A stretch of 64,000 bases of DNA from Candidatus Rifleibacteriota bacterium (GTDB taxonomy: Bacteria; Muiribacteriota; Ozemobacteria; Ozemobacterales; Ozemobacteraceae). The stretch is taken from contig JADFXM010000033.1 of assembly GCA_015233565.1 (NCBI GenBank), positions 1 to 64,000 of the forward strand, written 5' to 3'. Below the pieces are notes generated by a model. It searched no databases. It was given only the letters and a program-made list of their open reading frames with translations, and was not told the origin of the DNA. Of this stretch, positions 17,389 to 26,606 are shown piece by piece (position 1 is the first letter of the stretch; each line of letters begins with the position of its first letter). Made by a program: the position numbers and the translations under genes.

Positions 17389-19353
17389 CTAGGTTCCAAG
17401 CATAATGGGTAATTTTTGCATCAGTTGGGATATCAATTTCAAAACACCAACCCACCCTGTTGAAAGGGCTTGTTCTAGAGGTTCCAATTGGGGCTCCACA
17501 GCTAACGGGGAAGTTTTTTCAGAAATTCCATTTTCGTTGAAAGCTTCAATCTGAAAATAGTATTTTCGACCTCGATCCATTGCTCTGAAGTAATATTCAT
17601 TGGCTCCGTACACCATTACGCTTGAATAAAGTTTATCCGGTGCTATTCCGACATAAATAACGTAACCGATGGCGTTGTCCGACATTTGCCATTTAAGCCA
17701 TGCGTTACGGTTTTCGGAAGCACCGCGAAGCGCACAGAAGTTTTTAACCGCAGTTGGTTTTTCACCTTTTCCAAACCCGAATACACGAAATCCACACAAA
17801 GCGAATTTTCCGGTTGGCATTCCGACATTTACAATTTTCACAAATCGAGCTTGTACAGGACTTTCAAGTTCCACGTAATCGTGTGGAACATCTGTCTTAT
17901 TGGCACTTTTATCGATCATAAGCTTCCATTGAAAACCGTCCTGAGATGAATAAATTTGATAACGGTGGCTGACACCGAGGGATTTACCAAGGAATTCTGC
18001 GTCCTGGTCAGCGTAGTTAATTTGCACAGCATGTATTTCGCAGACATTTCCTAAGTCGCTTTCCAACCATTCATCTTTATCTCCTGTCGCAGCGGACCAA
18101 TAAGTTTTCAAGTTTTCATCTACCGCGTTATTTGCATTGAATGATCCGTAAGTTGAGGAAACCCGAACGGGTTTCTTGTAGTTGAGCAGCATCCATCCTG
18201 AAAAATGCTCTTTTTTTGTACCGGGAAGATAGCATGGATAATCACCGTAAGCGGTGTCAACTTTGAGAATACCATCTTTGTCAAAATCGGCTGGCCAGAT
18301 TCCGATACGTCTTTCAAAATTGTTTTTGACTCCGAGAGCTATTGTTGAAACATGCCACCAATCGCCTGATTTATCTTGAAATGTAGCACCGTGTCCAGCA
18401 CCACATGCGAACCCACCCGGCTTACTGGAAAAAGGATTATGGACTTGATAAACAAAGGGCCCAAATGGATGCTCCCCGACGTAAACTCCATCACCGTAAC
18501 CACTGAACTCGGTACCGGGTGCAGCATATTGCAGGTAGTATTTCCCATTGTGTTTGCTCATCCAGGAACCTTCGATGAATGGCCGCAGAAAAGTGTTGTC
18601 ACAACCTTCACCGAAACGCTCCCATCCGTGGATATCGTCGTGCAGACAGATCAAGGGTGTGCTCGATCCTATCGGTTGCAACGTTTTGCGATTTATTTCA
18701 ATTCCGTAAACAGGGTTGAGATTACTTGAACCATGATATAGATAAAGCCGCCCGTCATCATCGAGAAAAAATGCAGGGTCCCAGGCCCCGACCTGAAAAT
18801 TTTCGACAGCGACCGTCCAGTTGTCCGTCCTGGGGTCAGAGCTTTTCCAAATTGCAAAATCTTTCGAATAGGTCGAACCTATCACAAAAAGCGCGTCGTC
18901 CACCACCCAGACTGCAGGAGCACACAATTCGTCATAACTCTTTGTACCGGGTTTGAGGAACTTTCGGCTGATAAAATGCCAGTTGAGCATATCCTCGCTC
19001 CACCAGTAGCCCCACTGGTTAGTGGAAAAAAGGTAATAATTCCCTTTAAAAAGTGCTATCACAGGGTCAGCTGTAGCCCGGTGTTTGCCCTGAGCAGCGA
19101 ACTCTGGAATCGGAGTGTAACCGTAGTCAAGATTAAGAGGATTACAAAAAGTTTTCTGTTGTCCAGCCTGTGCAACAATAGCTAGGTTGAGCAATACCAA
19201 AACAATTAGGCACTGTAGAAAAGTCGCTGAAATATTTTTTTTTAAAATAATCAGAGGAGACATTTTTAGTGTGAAAGGAAAAAATTTACGGTTTTTTCTC
19301 TTAACTCTCTGTTTTAAAACAGGTTTTGAAGGAAATTGATCAGCTACTTTCAT
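17389..19353 (-). CDS. Secreted glycoside hydrolase family 43-like protein with discoidin and fibronectin III domains
   Basis: The N-terminal signal segment (about residues 31-65, hydrophobic core CLIVLVLLNLAIVAQA) indicates export. A five-bladed GH43-like propeller follows (about 70-390): ATADPVIALFKGNYYLFST holds the likely catalytic-base Asp, and AWDPAFFLDDDGRLYLYHG and GCDNTFLRPFIEGSWM match other blades. Then comes an F5/8C (CBM32-like) domain (about 395-540, AVDENLKTYWSAATG) and a fibronectin III domain (about 545-630). GH43 enzymes cut arabinan, xylan or galactan side chains; the substrate here is unknown. The start may instead be the ATG at 19263, nearer the signal peptide. It stands alone between repeats. 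Confidence 0.88.
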   Translation of the reverse strand: MKVADQFPSKPVLKQRVKRKNRKFFPFTLKMSPLIILKKNISATFLQCLIVLVLLNLAIVAQAGQQKTFCNPLNLDYGYTPIPEFAAQGKHRATADPVIALFKGNYYLFSTNQWGYWWSEDMLNWHFISRKFLKPGTKSYDELCAPAVWVVDDALFVIGSTYSKDFAIWKSSDPRTDNWTVAVENFQVGAWDPAFFLDDDGRLYLYHGSSNLNPVYGIEINRKTLQPIGSSTPLICLHDDIHGWERFGEGCDNTFLRPFIEGSWMSKHNGKYYLQYAAPGTEFSGYGDGVYVGEHPFGPFVYQVHNPFSSKPGGFACGAGHGATFQDKSGDWWHVSTIALGVKNNFERRIGIWPADFDKDGILKVDTAYGDYPCYLPGTKKEHFSGWMLLNYKKPVRVSSTYGSFNANNAVDENLKTYWSAATGDKDEWLESDLGNVCEIHAVQINYADQDAEFLGKSLGVSHRYQIYSSQDGFQWKLMIDKSANKTDVPHDYVELESPVQARFVKIVNVGMPTGKFALCGFRVFGFGKGEKPTAVKNFCALRGASENRNAWLKWQMSDNAIGYVIYVGIAPDKLYSSVMVYGANEYYFRAMDRGRKYYFQIEAFNENGISEKTSPLAVEPQLEPLEQALSTGWVGVLKLISQLMQKLPIMLGT

Positions 19354-19843
19354 ACTGTCTCAACAATTATAAGCTTTTTCAATAGTGATTTCTCCAAGCT
19401 AGGATAGCGTTTCCGAAATATTGCTGCAACACAAATAAATACACAAATTGGAAATTGGGACTTTGCTGAAAAATCCTTCCAATGCATTGCTAAGAATTAT
19501 TTCGAGTGACATTGAAGAAAAAAAACTTCGAGTCGTCAAATTATAGGGAAGTTTCTCAAAGCCGATTATGCCTATTTAATTCTTTATTCGGAAAATGGAA
19601 CTCCGATACAGACAGGGCAAACACATTAAAACCATCGAGATCTGCTATTTAAGCTAGTCTCATGAATTTGGACACAGGTAATTTTTTTCTCAAATTTTAC
19701 AGTATTCATGTTTGTTTCAGGAATTTAAAAGCGTTTGCCCTGCCGATGCCGAAAGTTTTCGAATGGAGTACAACTAGTACCAACATTTTCAAAAGAAGAA
19801 TCTCCCGAATCAACTTATTTTACAGAAAAAACCTTGAGAGAAT
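19354..19843. other. Intergenic region containing a MITE-like element
   Basis: About 490 bases between the GH43 gene and the flavodoxin-like gene. Apart from the 130-bp element at 19613-19742 nothing coding is supported; the apparent plus-strand frame over 19662-19880 runs through that repeat and is not conserved in the second copy. Confidence 0.5.
19613..19742. mobile_element. MITE-like element family 2, copy A
   Basis: The element is 130 bases with ends CAGGGCAAACACATTAAAA and (reverse complement) CAGGGCAAACGCTTTTAAA. It is nearly identical to 20755-20884. The flanking decamers CCGATACAGA (19603-19612) and CCGATGCCGA (19743-19752) agree at 8 of 10 positions and look like an old target duplication. 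Confidence 0.75.
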
Positions 19844-20458
19844 TTATCCCTCTTTAAATGATACTTTTGGCACTTTTTGAATATTTGGTTTAATGCATTG
19901 CCCTAACCAATTTATCATTTCACCAAGGTTATGCATGTTATTCATTCCCTCTTCATCTTTCAAAACATCACCTTTGTCAAGCCCCTTGCCTAAATTCCAA
20001 TAAGTTGATCCTGGAATTATCATTCCGGAAATTTGAAAAAGATGATTGATGGTATCGAAAGCATGAGTGGCCCCACCCCGTCTTACCGCTACTGCGGCTG
20101 CTCCGATTTTCCCTGTGAACGCTCGACCATTGGCCATAGACACAAAACCAGCCCGGTCAATTAAACCCTTCAATTCTGAGGTTACGTCGGTGAAATAGGT
20201 GGGAGATCCAAGAATGATTGCGTCAGCTTGCAACATTTTTGCCATGCACAAATTAAAAGAATCGGTTTCAATTACGCACTTTCCATTTTGCAGCTCAAAA
20301 CACTTACTGCAAGCGATGCAACCTCGCATCGGTTTTCCACCTATCTGAACCAGCTCAGTCTCCCAACCTGCTTCTTTTAAAGGGGCAAGAATCCCCTTCA
20401 ACAATGCTTCAGTATTCCCCTCACTCCTGGGACTTCCATTAATTGCAATTGCTTTCAT
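19844..20458 (-). CDS. NADPH-dependent FMN reductase/multimeric flavodoxin family protein
   Basis: The family binds FMN and reduces quinones, metals or iron-sulfur partners. The start MKAIAINGSPRSEGNTEALL has the flavodoxin-like phosphate-binding loop. GCIACSKCFELQNGKC carries the cysteine-rich motif of the iron-sulfur flavoprotein-like branch, and AIILGSPTYFTDVTSELKGL and AAAVAVRRGGATHAFD are further family landmarks. GGAGGG five bases before the ATG at 20458 decides the start; the frame extends upstream to an unsupported start at 20509. About 204 residues, single gene, cytoplasmic. The substrate is unknown. Confidence 0.9.
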   Translation of the reverse strand: MKAIAINGSPRSEGNTEALLKGILAPLKEAGWETELVQIGGKPMRGCIACSKCFELQNGKCVIETDSFNLCMAKMLQADAIILGSPTYFTDVTSELKGLIDRAGFVSMANGRAFTGKIGAAAVAVRRGGATHAFDTINHLFQISGMIIPGSTYWNLGKGLDKGDVLKDEEGMNNMHNLGEMINWLGQCIKPNIQKVPKVSFKEG

Positions 20459-20542
20459 TTTTGCCCTCCAAAATGGTAATTTGACTTTCAAGGTGAAGTA
20501 TAACAGCAAAAATTTTCAAGATCAATCAACTTGCGGTATCAC

Positions 20543-20685
20543 CAGAAACAAAGAGTAAATTCATATTGACATTGGCAATTAACCATACAACTCAAAAAAA
20601 AATCGCCAAATTTATTTTTTTCCAAATTTTCCGCACTTGCGTTGGTGCAGGTCCATAAGTCAATTTTTTTTACTCTATTTCACTG
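20543..20685. mobile_element. MITE-like element family 1, copy 2
   Basis: The ends are CAGAAACAAAGAGTAAAT and ATTTTTTTTACTCTATTTCACTG, and the inner region (ACATTGGCAATTAACCATAC and CGCACTTGCGTTGGTGCAG) matches copies 3 and 4 in reverse. It has the same orientation as copy 1. A solo end-like stretch, TTTTACTCTTTGTTGTTG near 20905, lies beyond the neighbouring family 2 element. Confidence 0.7.
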
Positions 20686-20754
20686 AGAAAATTAAATCCA
20701 TTCTAAATCAGCAAATTTCTTGTTTCCTAAAAATGAAAAAGTAATCTACCACCA

Positions 20755-20884
20755 CAGGGCAAACGCATTAAAACCATCGAGATCTACTATTTAAGCTAGT
20801 CTCAGGAGTTTGGACACAGGTAATTTTTTTCTCAAATTTTACAGTATTCATGTTTGTCTCAGGAATTTAAATGCGTTTGCCCTG
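20755..20884. mobile_element. MITE-like element family 2, copy B, with 10-bp target duplication
   Basis: The 130-base element has ends CAGGGCAAACGCATTAAAA and (reverse complement) CAGGGCAAACGCATTTAAA. It is flanked on both sides by TCTACCACCA (20745-20754 and 20885-20894), a perfect 10-base duplication. That is direct evidence of transposition; the interior does not code for protein. Confidence 0.85.
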
Positions 20885-21126
20885 TCTACCACCAGATTTT
20901 TTGATTTTACTCTTTGTTGTTGATATGGAATGAAGGAGTGGAAAATATTCAAAAAATGTGTTAAAAAAATTAATCAGGTATGGAAAAAAATTTTCCTTGA
21001 AAAAAAATAGTGTTTTTCCGAGAATACAATGTCTTTTTGTATGTTGCTTTGCAAGAGCAGATTATCACAATTAAAACCATCTTTTGTTTGGAACTGGGAG
21101 GTTGATTCTTTTGCAACAAAACCACA

Positions 21127-22296
21127 ATGAAAATTACTGATCAACATTCCTTCGTAAAAAGAGTTTTTTCTTTCCAGAATCAAATTACTTTAATGCTTTT
21201 CTTTGCTATCATTATGCCAGTGGTTTTTCTTGCACTTTTTCTGTTGCCGAAATTATTTGACGAATCCACAAGGCAGGCGGTAACTTGGCAAGAGGCCCTT
21301 AATGTCACAATAAAAAATGCTTTCAAATATCAGATTACCGAATGGGCAAAAAAACTTTTGAGGTTTTCCCAAATTCCTTCTGTACAAAGTATTAAACGGG
21401 AGAATTTGGATATTGAAATAAACAAATTTTTTGCTGACAACCCTGCTTTTTTTAACATCTTTGTTTATGATTCTTCAGGAAAAGTTGTAACCATTGTATT
21501 TCGTAATCATGATCAATCTGATAATAATCTCATTGGACAAAATATTTCTTCTTTTACGGAACCTGTAAAAAATGCGTTTTCTTCCGTATTAAAGAAAAAC
21601 ACTTTTCAGATTTGTGAGAAAATTGTTGAATACCGTGATCAAACAAGATTTATTATATTGGTTCCTATAAATGAGTTTGATAACCCCAATAAAGTGACCG
21701 GAGTATTGAGTTGCAGTATACACCTTGAGGGAGTTTTCTTTCAGGAAATGATCAACAGTTTTTTTGACAGCAAAAACAGTGCATTAGTGCTAACCGATTT
21801 TTCCGGAAAACTTATTGCTCAGGGTGGTGCACGTATTCCCGTTGATATTTCCAGAATTGATAGAATTCAACAAGAAAACCGATTGGATGGAAAAATTGCA
21901 GAATCAGATTGGATAGATGTTTCGGGCCAAACATTTTTAGTTTCCGCACACTCAATCGACGATCTGAAATGCAATTTGTTCCTCTTTACTCCCAAGGAAA
22001 AAGTGCTCTCATTTGGAACATTTCTTTTTTGGTCATTTGCTGCATCAACCGTGATCTCACTTTTCCTTGCGGCTGTCTTTGCCTGGTTCTTTGCGGAAAA
22101 ATCAGTCAAACCATTATTGAATCTGATGGATGGAATAAAAAAGATTTCAAATGGGATTTACCACAGTAGAATTGAAATAAGAGGTGACGATGAACTAGCG
22201 GAAACCTGTAACGCTTTCAATCAGATGGCAGAAGACCTTGAGAAAAACCGCCTTTTTGAAGAATTATGGAATCAATCATGGAACAATCCCAAGTAA
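21127..22296 (+). CDS. Membrane sensor protein: periplasmic Cache-like domain, HAMP, no output domain
   Basis: Transmembrane segment 1 spans about residues 19-44 (FFAIIMPVVFLALFLLP). A 250-residue extracytoplasmic part follows, with features of a Cache sensor (NIFVYDSSGKVVTIVF, RFIILVPINEF, GVLSCSIHLEGVFF, LVLTDFSGKLIAQG). Transmembrane segment 2 spans about 297-325, then comes a HAMP domain (about 326-375: VKPLLNLMDGIKKIS, DELAETCNAFNQMAEDLEK). The protein ends there, with no kinase, cyclase or methyl-accepting region. The start ATG is preceded by only a weak ribosome site. Its end overlaps the next gene, so it probably signals to a partner encoded in the same operon. The ligand is unknown. 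Confidence 0.8.
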   Translation: MKITDQHSFVKRVFSFQNQITLMLFFAIIMPVVFLALFLLPKLFDESTRQAVTWQEALNVTIKNAFKYQITEWAKKLLRFSQIPSVQSIKRENLDIEINKFFADNPAFFNIFVYDSSGKVVTIVFRNHDQSDNNLIGQNISSFTEPVKNAFSSVLKKNTFQICEKIVEYRDQTRFIILVPINEFDNPNKVTGVLSCSIHLEGVFFQEMINSFFDSKNSALVLTDFSGKLIAQGGARIPVDISRIDRIQQENRLDGKIAESDWIDVSGQTFLVSAHSIDDLKCNLFLFTPKEKVLSFGTFLFWSFAASTVISLFLAAVFAWFFAEKSVKPLLNLMDGIKKISNGIYHSRIEIRGDDELAETCNAFNQMAEDLEKNRLFEELWNQSWNNPK

Positions 22297-25028
22297 AAAT
22301 TCCCAAAGGTTTTAAAGAATTATCGGTCTTCTTTTTCCTTCTGAAAATGGTTAACAATTTGTTTTTAATAGTTTTAACCTCTTTTTTCCTCAAAAATTTA
22401 GGAGCCAAGCATCTTCCTGAATTTTATGTCATTTCAAACTCTCTTTTCGTTGTAACCCAGTTTTTTTTTCTAAGAAAACCTGAATTTTCTGGAAACACTT
22501 TTCTTTCCGGGTCAGCTTTTCCATTGTTTATGTTGTGCTTTTTTTTTGCGGTATTTGATAGTTTTCCTTTATTTCTAACCACTTTAGCGTTTTTGTTGGT
22601 GACGATATACGACATTCATTCAACTCAAGCTTTTTCAGACATGGCTGGAATGATTATGCCAATCCGGGTGCTGAAAAAAAATCTCTTTAGAATCCATGCT
22701 TTTGGAACAGCTGGCTCAGTCTTAAGTGGAATATTTCTAAAATATTTTATGGACTCAATCGGGATTCGATGTCTTTTTTCAATAATTTGTCTACTGATTA
22801 TCGTTTCAATGGTTTTTATCCGAAAAATAGACGCGCTTATTGGAGAGAAATATTTTCCTGATTCTAAACTACAAATAGAAAACAAGGTTGACAAGAACCT
22901 TGATTCTCATTCCAACAAGCTTAAAGAAAAATCCAACCCTTCTTTCATTATTTTAAAATATTCTTTTGTACTTATCGCATTTTCCTCGATCGGTATTTTT
23001 GGAAAAATAATAATTGAATTTTTATTTCGCCATTCTGTTACATTAAATTTTAACTCGATTGAAAAAATGGCTTCATTTATGGGGGTTTTTAGTTCTTTTT
23101 CCGACTCAATGGTGTTTTTGATCCAATTATTTTTTGCCGAACAGTTAACTTCAAAATACTCACTTTCATTTCTGATTTCTTTTCGCTCAATTGCAATCCT
23201 GATGGTTCTGGTTGTTGCATATTTTTTTCCTGGTTTCTCGGCAATTGCGGCACTGATGTTTTGCTATACCGCTTTAACAAAAATTTTTGTAAATCCCACT
23301 TTTGTTGTCTTTTTTGAAATGCTTCCCTCACAGTTGAAGGTTCAGAGGAGAAGACACGTCGCCATCGGTGATTCAATTTCAAACATTTTAGCGGGTTGTT
23401 TTTTGTATTTTTTCCGGGATGCAAATTTAAAGGATTTTTATATTCTGATTTTGGTATTAATGTTTATCTCGGTGGTGGCTATTCTGCTAGCAGCAGCGAT
23501 TAATTTCCTTTATTCAGAAGTTGCAAAAGAAACGCTGAAGAATTGTTCTGATTCTGACACTTTTGAAATCATTCCTGTCCTTAAACATATTCCTGTTCCA
23601 AATCGAATTGAAAGAATCAGCTCTCTTTTGAAATCGGAAAATTCAGAAGTTCGATTCCGGACAATCCACGAAACAATATATTTCGACCGAGAGATATTCA
23701 AAAAACTCCTTCTTGAATGGCTGGTTTTTGAAACTAACATTAGAAATATCAGCGCTGGAGTCAAATTAATTTTTCACAAAACCGGGTCAGAGGCCATGAG
23801 TTTCATTATCACCTTCCTAGAGAAAAGTTCTGATCCTAGAATAGTATCCGATTTAATTGAAGCAGTGGGAAATATTCGAGATAAATCAGCGGGTACACTT
23901 CTTCCTCCCTATTTATATCATTCAAATATCAGAGTTAAAGGAAATACGATTTTGGCCCTAATGAAGACGGTAAAAACTCCGGAAATAATTCAAGAAGCTT
24001 TTTCCGTATTAAAGAAGTGTGTTTTGAGCGATTCTTGTGAAGATCGAATTATGGCAATATATGTCATGCGCTCATCGGGGTTACCTTTTTTTGTTCCCAC
24101 TCTTGAATATCTTTCGGGCCTTGCGTGTAATAAAACCTCCCTTAAGGCCATACAAGCGCTTGGCGTAGCAGGGACTCCCAATGCAATGAGAATTTTGCAA
24201 CAAAAGAAGCATTTAACAGGAATTCGGGGGGAAACCGCAAGAAAGGTATTGAACTGGACTAATGAAAAAAAGACTTCCCCATTATACAAAGCAATGTTAT
24301 CACTTGGAAAGGATGAAAAAGAAAGAATTTCACTACTTTTGAGAACTCTTCCACGCGAGAAAACAATCACTGTTTTAGGAAAAATTTTTTTGATAGAAAA
24401 TCAAAAAATTCGTTTGGGAATTATCGAATCACTTTTTGGAGAAAACGTAATAAACAAGCTTGATTTTCTTTCTGAAATCTTCATTTCAGAAAACATCAAT
24501 CTCACAATTGACGAAGGATTGATTCTAAAATATCTGAAAAATAAACCTGTTGAACAATTGCCTGTCTGCGCTGATCTTCTTCCATTTCTCCTGGAAAACA
24601 GAACAAAAGAATACCAAATATTTCTGGAGGAAAAATTGTCAGAGGAAGTTTCGGAAGCATCAATTTTATGCCGGGCAATTGACTTGAGACAAGAAAATAG
24701 CAATTATTTTAGCATCGCAGAAAATCGCTTAAATTCAAGACTACAAGCTATTTTTCATCTTGTCGCCTTTGCAACTAAAGAACCACAAAATATTCTGGAT
24801 ATATTGAAAAGGTCATTTCTCAATGATAATTTTTTACATTCCATTGCACATGAATATTTCGAAGAACACATGGGAAAAAAGATTTCACGGTTATTACTTC
24901 TACTATTGAATTGGAAAAATAGCGCTGAGTTTCTACATGAATACAATATGGAAAACAGCGGATTTAATGCAATTAATCTACAGGAAAAGGAAATTTTGTG
25001 CGAATTGAAAAAAATGGCAGAACGCTGA
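22266..25028 (+). CDS. Polytopic membrane protein (NTT/MFS-like) with C-terminal HEAT repeats
   Basis: The first 420 residues contain about 12 hydrophobic segments and resemble the ATP/ADP-translocase or MFS fold seen in bacteria as NTT-like transporters. Residues 430-900 are soluble and helical with HEAT-like units (RIERISSLLKSENSEVRFRT, KSAGTLLPPYLYHSNIRVKGN, LACNKTSLKAIQALGVAG, GTPNAMRILQQKKH). Such transporter-HEAT fusions are known but mostly unstudied. It starts 31 bases inside the sensor gene (or at an ATG at 22278), and its end overlaps the PhnD-like gene by 31 bases. Substrate and direction are unknown; nucleotide transport is not shown. Confidence 0.75.
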   Translation: MESIMEQSQVKIPKGFKELSVFFFLLKMVNNLFLIVLTSFFLKNLGAKHLPEFYVISNSLFVVTQFFFLRKPEFSGNTFLSGSAFPLFMLCFFFAVFDSFPLFLTTLAFLLVTIYDIHSTQAFSDMAGMIMPIRVLKKNLFRIHAFGTAGSVLSGIFLKYFMDSIGIRCLFSIICLLIIVSMVFIRKIDALIGEKYFPDSKLQIENKVDKNLDSHSNKLKEKSNPSFIILKYSFVLIAFSSIGIFGKIIIEFLFRHSVTLNFNSIEKMASFMGVFSSFSDSMVFLIQLFFAEQLTSKYSLSFLISFRSIAILMVLVVAYFFPGFSAIAALMFCYTALTKIFVNPTFVVFFEMLPSQLKVQRRRHVAIGDSISNILAGCFLYFFRDANLKDFYILILVLMFISVVAILLAAAINFLYSEVAKETLKNCSDSDTFEIIPVLKHIPVPNRIERISSLLKSENSEVRFRTIHETIYFDREIFKKLLLEWLVFETNIRNISAGVKLIFHKTGSEAMSFIITFLEKSSDPRIVSDLIEAVGNIRDKSAGTLLPPYLYHSNIRVKGNTILALMKTVKTPEIIQEAFSVLKKCVLSDSCEDRIMAIYVMRSSGLPFFVPTLEYLSGLACNKTSLKAIQALGVAGTPNAMRILQQKKHLTGIRGETARKVLNWTNEKKTSPLYKAMLSLGKDEKERISLLLRTLPREKTITVLGKIFLIENQKIRLGIIESLFGENVINKLDFLSEIFISENINLTIDEGLILKYLKNKPVEQLPVCADLLPFLLENRTKEYQIFLEEKLSEEVSEASILCRAIDLRQENSNYFSIAENRLNSRLQAIFHLVAFATKEPQNILDILKRSFLNDNFLHSIAHEYFEEHMGKKISRLLLLLLNWKNSAEFLHEYNMENSGFNAINLQEKEILCELKKMAER

Positions 25029-25957
25029 ATTTAAGCAAAATTTGGATATTTATTGCATTTTTGTCAATAATCAGCGTTTCGATGATAATTAAAATAGCTT
25101 TTTTTTCTGATTCTTCCATCAATTCATTTATTAAAATAGAAGTCTCAAACAACTCGCCGATTTTCCTCGGCATTCAATCATATTTGTATGAAAAAAATCT
25201 GCGTTCAGAATACTCTGCCCTAGCTGACTACATATCCATCAACCTTTTGAAGCCAGTCAAATTAAATATCGCACCGGATTTTGAAACTTTAAGGGAGTTA
25301 CTAAGGTTAAACAAAGTACAAATTGCCTGGTTCTCCAGCTCCTTTTCCAATGAAAACCTCAATGAAGAAGAATCCTTTGAAGTTCTTTGCCGACCTTTAA
25401 GAAATGGCAAAATATACCATTACGGAGCAATCCTGACCCGTAGCGACTCCTCAATTTACAACCTCCAGGATTTGAAGGGAAAACGTTTTGCTTTTGTTGA
25501 TAGGAATTCTTCAAGTGGATTCATTTTTCCCAATCGCCTTTTCAGAAAATCAGGAATATCTCCCCTGGATTTTTTCAGCCAAATTTCTTTTACGGGAAAC
25601 CACGGTATCTCACTTGAAGGGTTATTAGAAGGAAAATTTGATGGAGTGGCAATTCGTAACGATGATTTTTTTGATGAAGATGGCAAGATGGCACCCGGAT
25701 GTACTAATTCAAATTTAAGACTTCTATGCTTAACAGAAAAAATTCTGAACGATGCCATTGTCTTCAGGAAAGATTTGGATGAAAAAACTAAAGAACAACT
25801 TAGAAACCTTTTTGTAAACATGAAACAATGCAAAAATGGCCCATCGATCCTCGAAAATTTTAACAAAGTGCAAAATTACAATGGCTTTATATTAGAAAAA
25901 GATGCCCAACAAATTTTCATGGCAATGTCGAACTCAGTTGCGCCAGCGACAAAATAA
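24998..25957 (+). CDS. PhnD-like periplasmic substrate-binding protein, membrane-anchored
   Basis: Starts at a GTG 31 bases before the end of the previous gene, with AAGGAA just upstream. One N-terminal hydrophobic segment (about residues 14-36, IWIFIAFLSIISVSMIIKIAF) is followed by a two-lobed binding-protein pattern of the phosphate/phosphonate type: IFLGIQSYLYEKNLRSEYSA begins the first lobe (first part IFLGIQSYLYEKN), then LSKVQIAWFSSS-like LRLNKVQIAWFSSSF, and NLQDLKGKRFAFVDRNSSSG, the classic PhnD motif. It lacks transporter partners (PhnC/PhnE) here. Within this operon it may deliver a ligand signal rather than feed an ABC transporter. Confidence 0.82.
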   Translation: MRIEKNGRTLNLSKIWIFIAFLSIISVSMIIKIAFFSDSSINSFIKIEVSNNSPIFLGIQSYLYEKNLRSEYSALADYISINLLKPVKLNIAPDFETLRELLRLNKVQIAWFSSSFSNENLNEEESFEVLCRPLRNGKIYHYGAILTRSDSSIYNLQDLKGKRFAFVDRNSSSGFIFPNRLFRKSGISPLDFFSQISFTGNHGISLEGLLEGKFDGVAIRNDDFFDEDGKMAPGCTNSNLRLLCLTEKILNDAIVFRKDLDEKTKEQLRNLFVNMKQCKNGPSILENFNKVQNYNGFILEKDAQQIFMAMSNSVAPATK

Positions 25958-26606
25958 GGGAACTTGAGTTAATTTTTGTGCAATCTGAAAATCCGATAAA
26001 ACCTTTGCTGAAAAGAAATCTTGTATTTGTTTTAGAAAATTACAAAGAAAATCAGTATTATACTAATTCAATTAGTTCGTTCATCCGACCTATTTCGTGC
26101 TTCAGGTCTGTGGAAATAGGAGTTGGGCCTGACAGAAGTGAATGCTTCAACCATCCAATAAGGGTTCCTTATTTTCATGAAAGTTCCGTGTTTTCTTGGA
26201 AAATATACCGTTCCAACTTCATTTTGATCAAATCAATGTTCTTGGGGTGATGCACGTATTTTTTGGGATTGGCATTACAAAATAGAAGCAGATATTCCGC
26301 TAAATATTTATGTAGCTGTAATTTTTCCAAAGTTGCGCTGTTAGCCTCGCCAAAATAGGATTTGTATGGTGTTCGCAATATCTCTCCCATAATTGTCATA
26401 CCTGCCGTACCGATGAACACGCCAACCTAGCCAGGCAAGTACAAATTTATATCCACAAAATTCATTTTTTTCAACTTTACCGTGATTTCTTAAAAATATT
26501 TTGCTCAAGCCTTCAATAAAAAAATAATACTTTTCCGAAAATTAACGGAATGTGTGTAGAGGAGTTAAAAAGAGCTTACGGAAACAATTCACCATATTTA
26601 AGAAAT
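25958..26606. other. Intergenic region with possible decayed coding sequence
   Basis: Between the PhnD-like gene and the methyltransferase gene. The only open frame of note is on the minus strand at 26175-26420. After its stop the same frame continues, past two further nearby stops, as a protein-like stretch down to about 26080. No repeat or RNA gene was recognised. Confidence 0.35.
26175..26420 (-). CDS. Hypothetical 81-residue protein, possibly a gene remnant
   Basis: Not recognised. The frame encodes GEILRTPYKSYFGEANSATL, then a helical, basic stretch (LHKYLAEYLLLFCNAN, DLIKMKLERYIFQ). There is no clear ribosome site. The frame past the stop (two stop codons within six codons) again reads like protein (GWLKHSLLSGPTPIS), which would fit a degraded gene. 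It could equally be chance in AT-rich DNA. Confidence 0.2.
   Translation of the reverse strand: MFIGTAGMTIMGEILRTPYKSYFGEANSATLEKLQLHKYLAEYLLLFCNANPKKYVHHPKNIDLIKMKLERYIFQENTELS

Noticed and set aside
19662..19880. Plus-strand 72-codon frame
   Set aside because: It starts inside the 130-bp MITE-like element and is not kept in the second copy.
21127..22296. Methyl-accepting chemotaxis protein or histidine kinase
   Set aside because: The chain ends right after the HAMP domain; no signalling or kinase domain follows.
22266..25028. Assignment as an ATP/ADP translocase
   Set aside because: The fold is similar in outline, but I could not see translocase-specific motifs, so only a transporter-like label is given.
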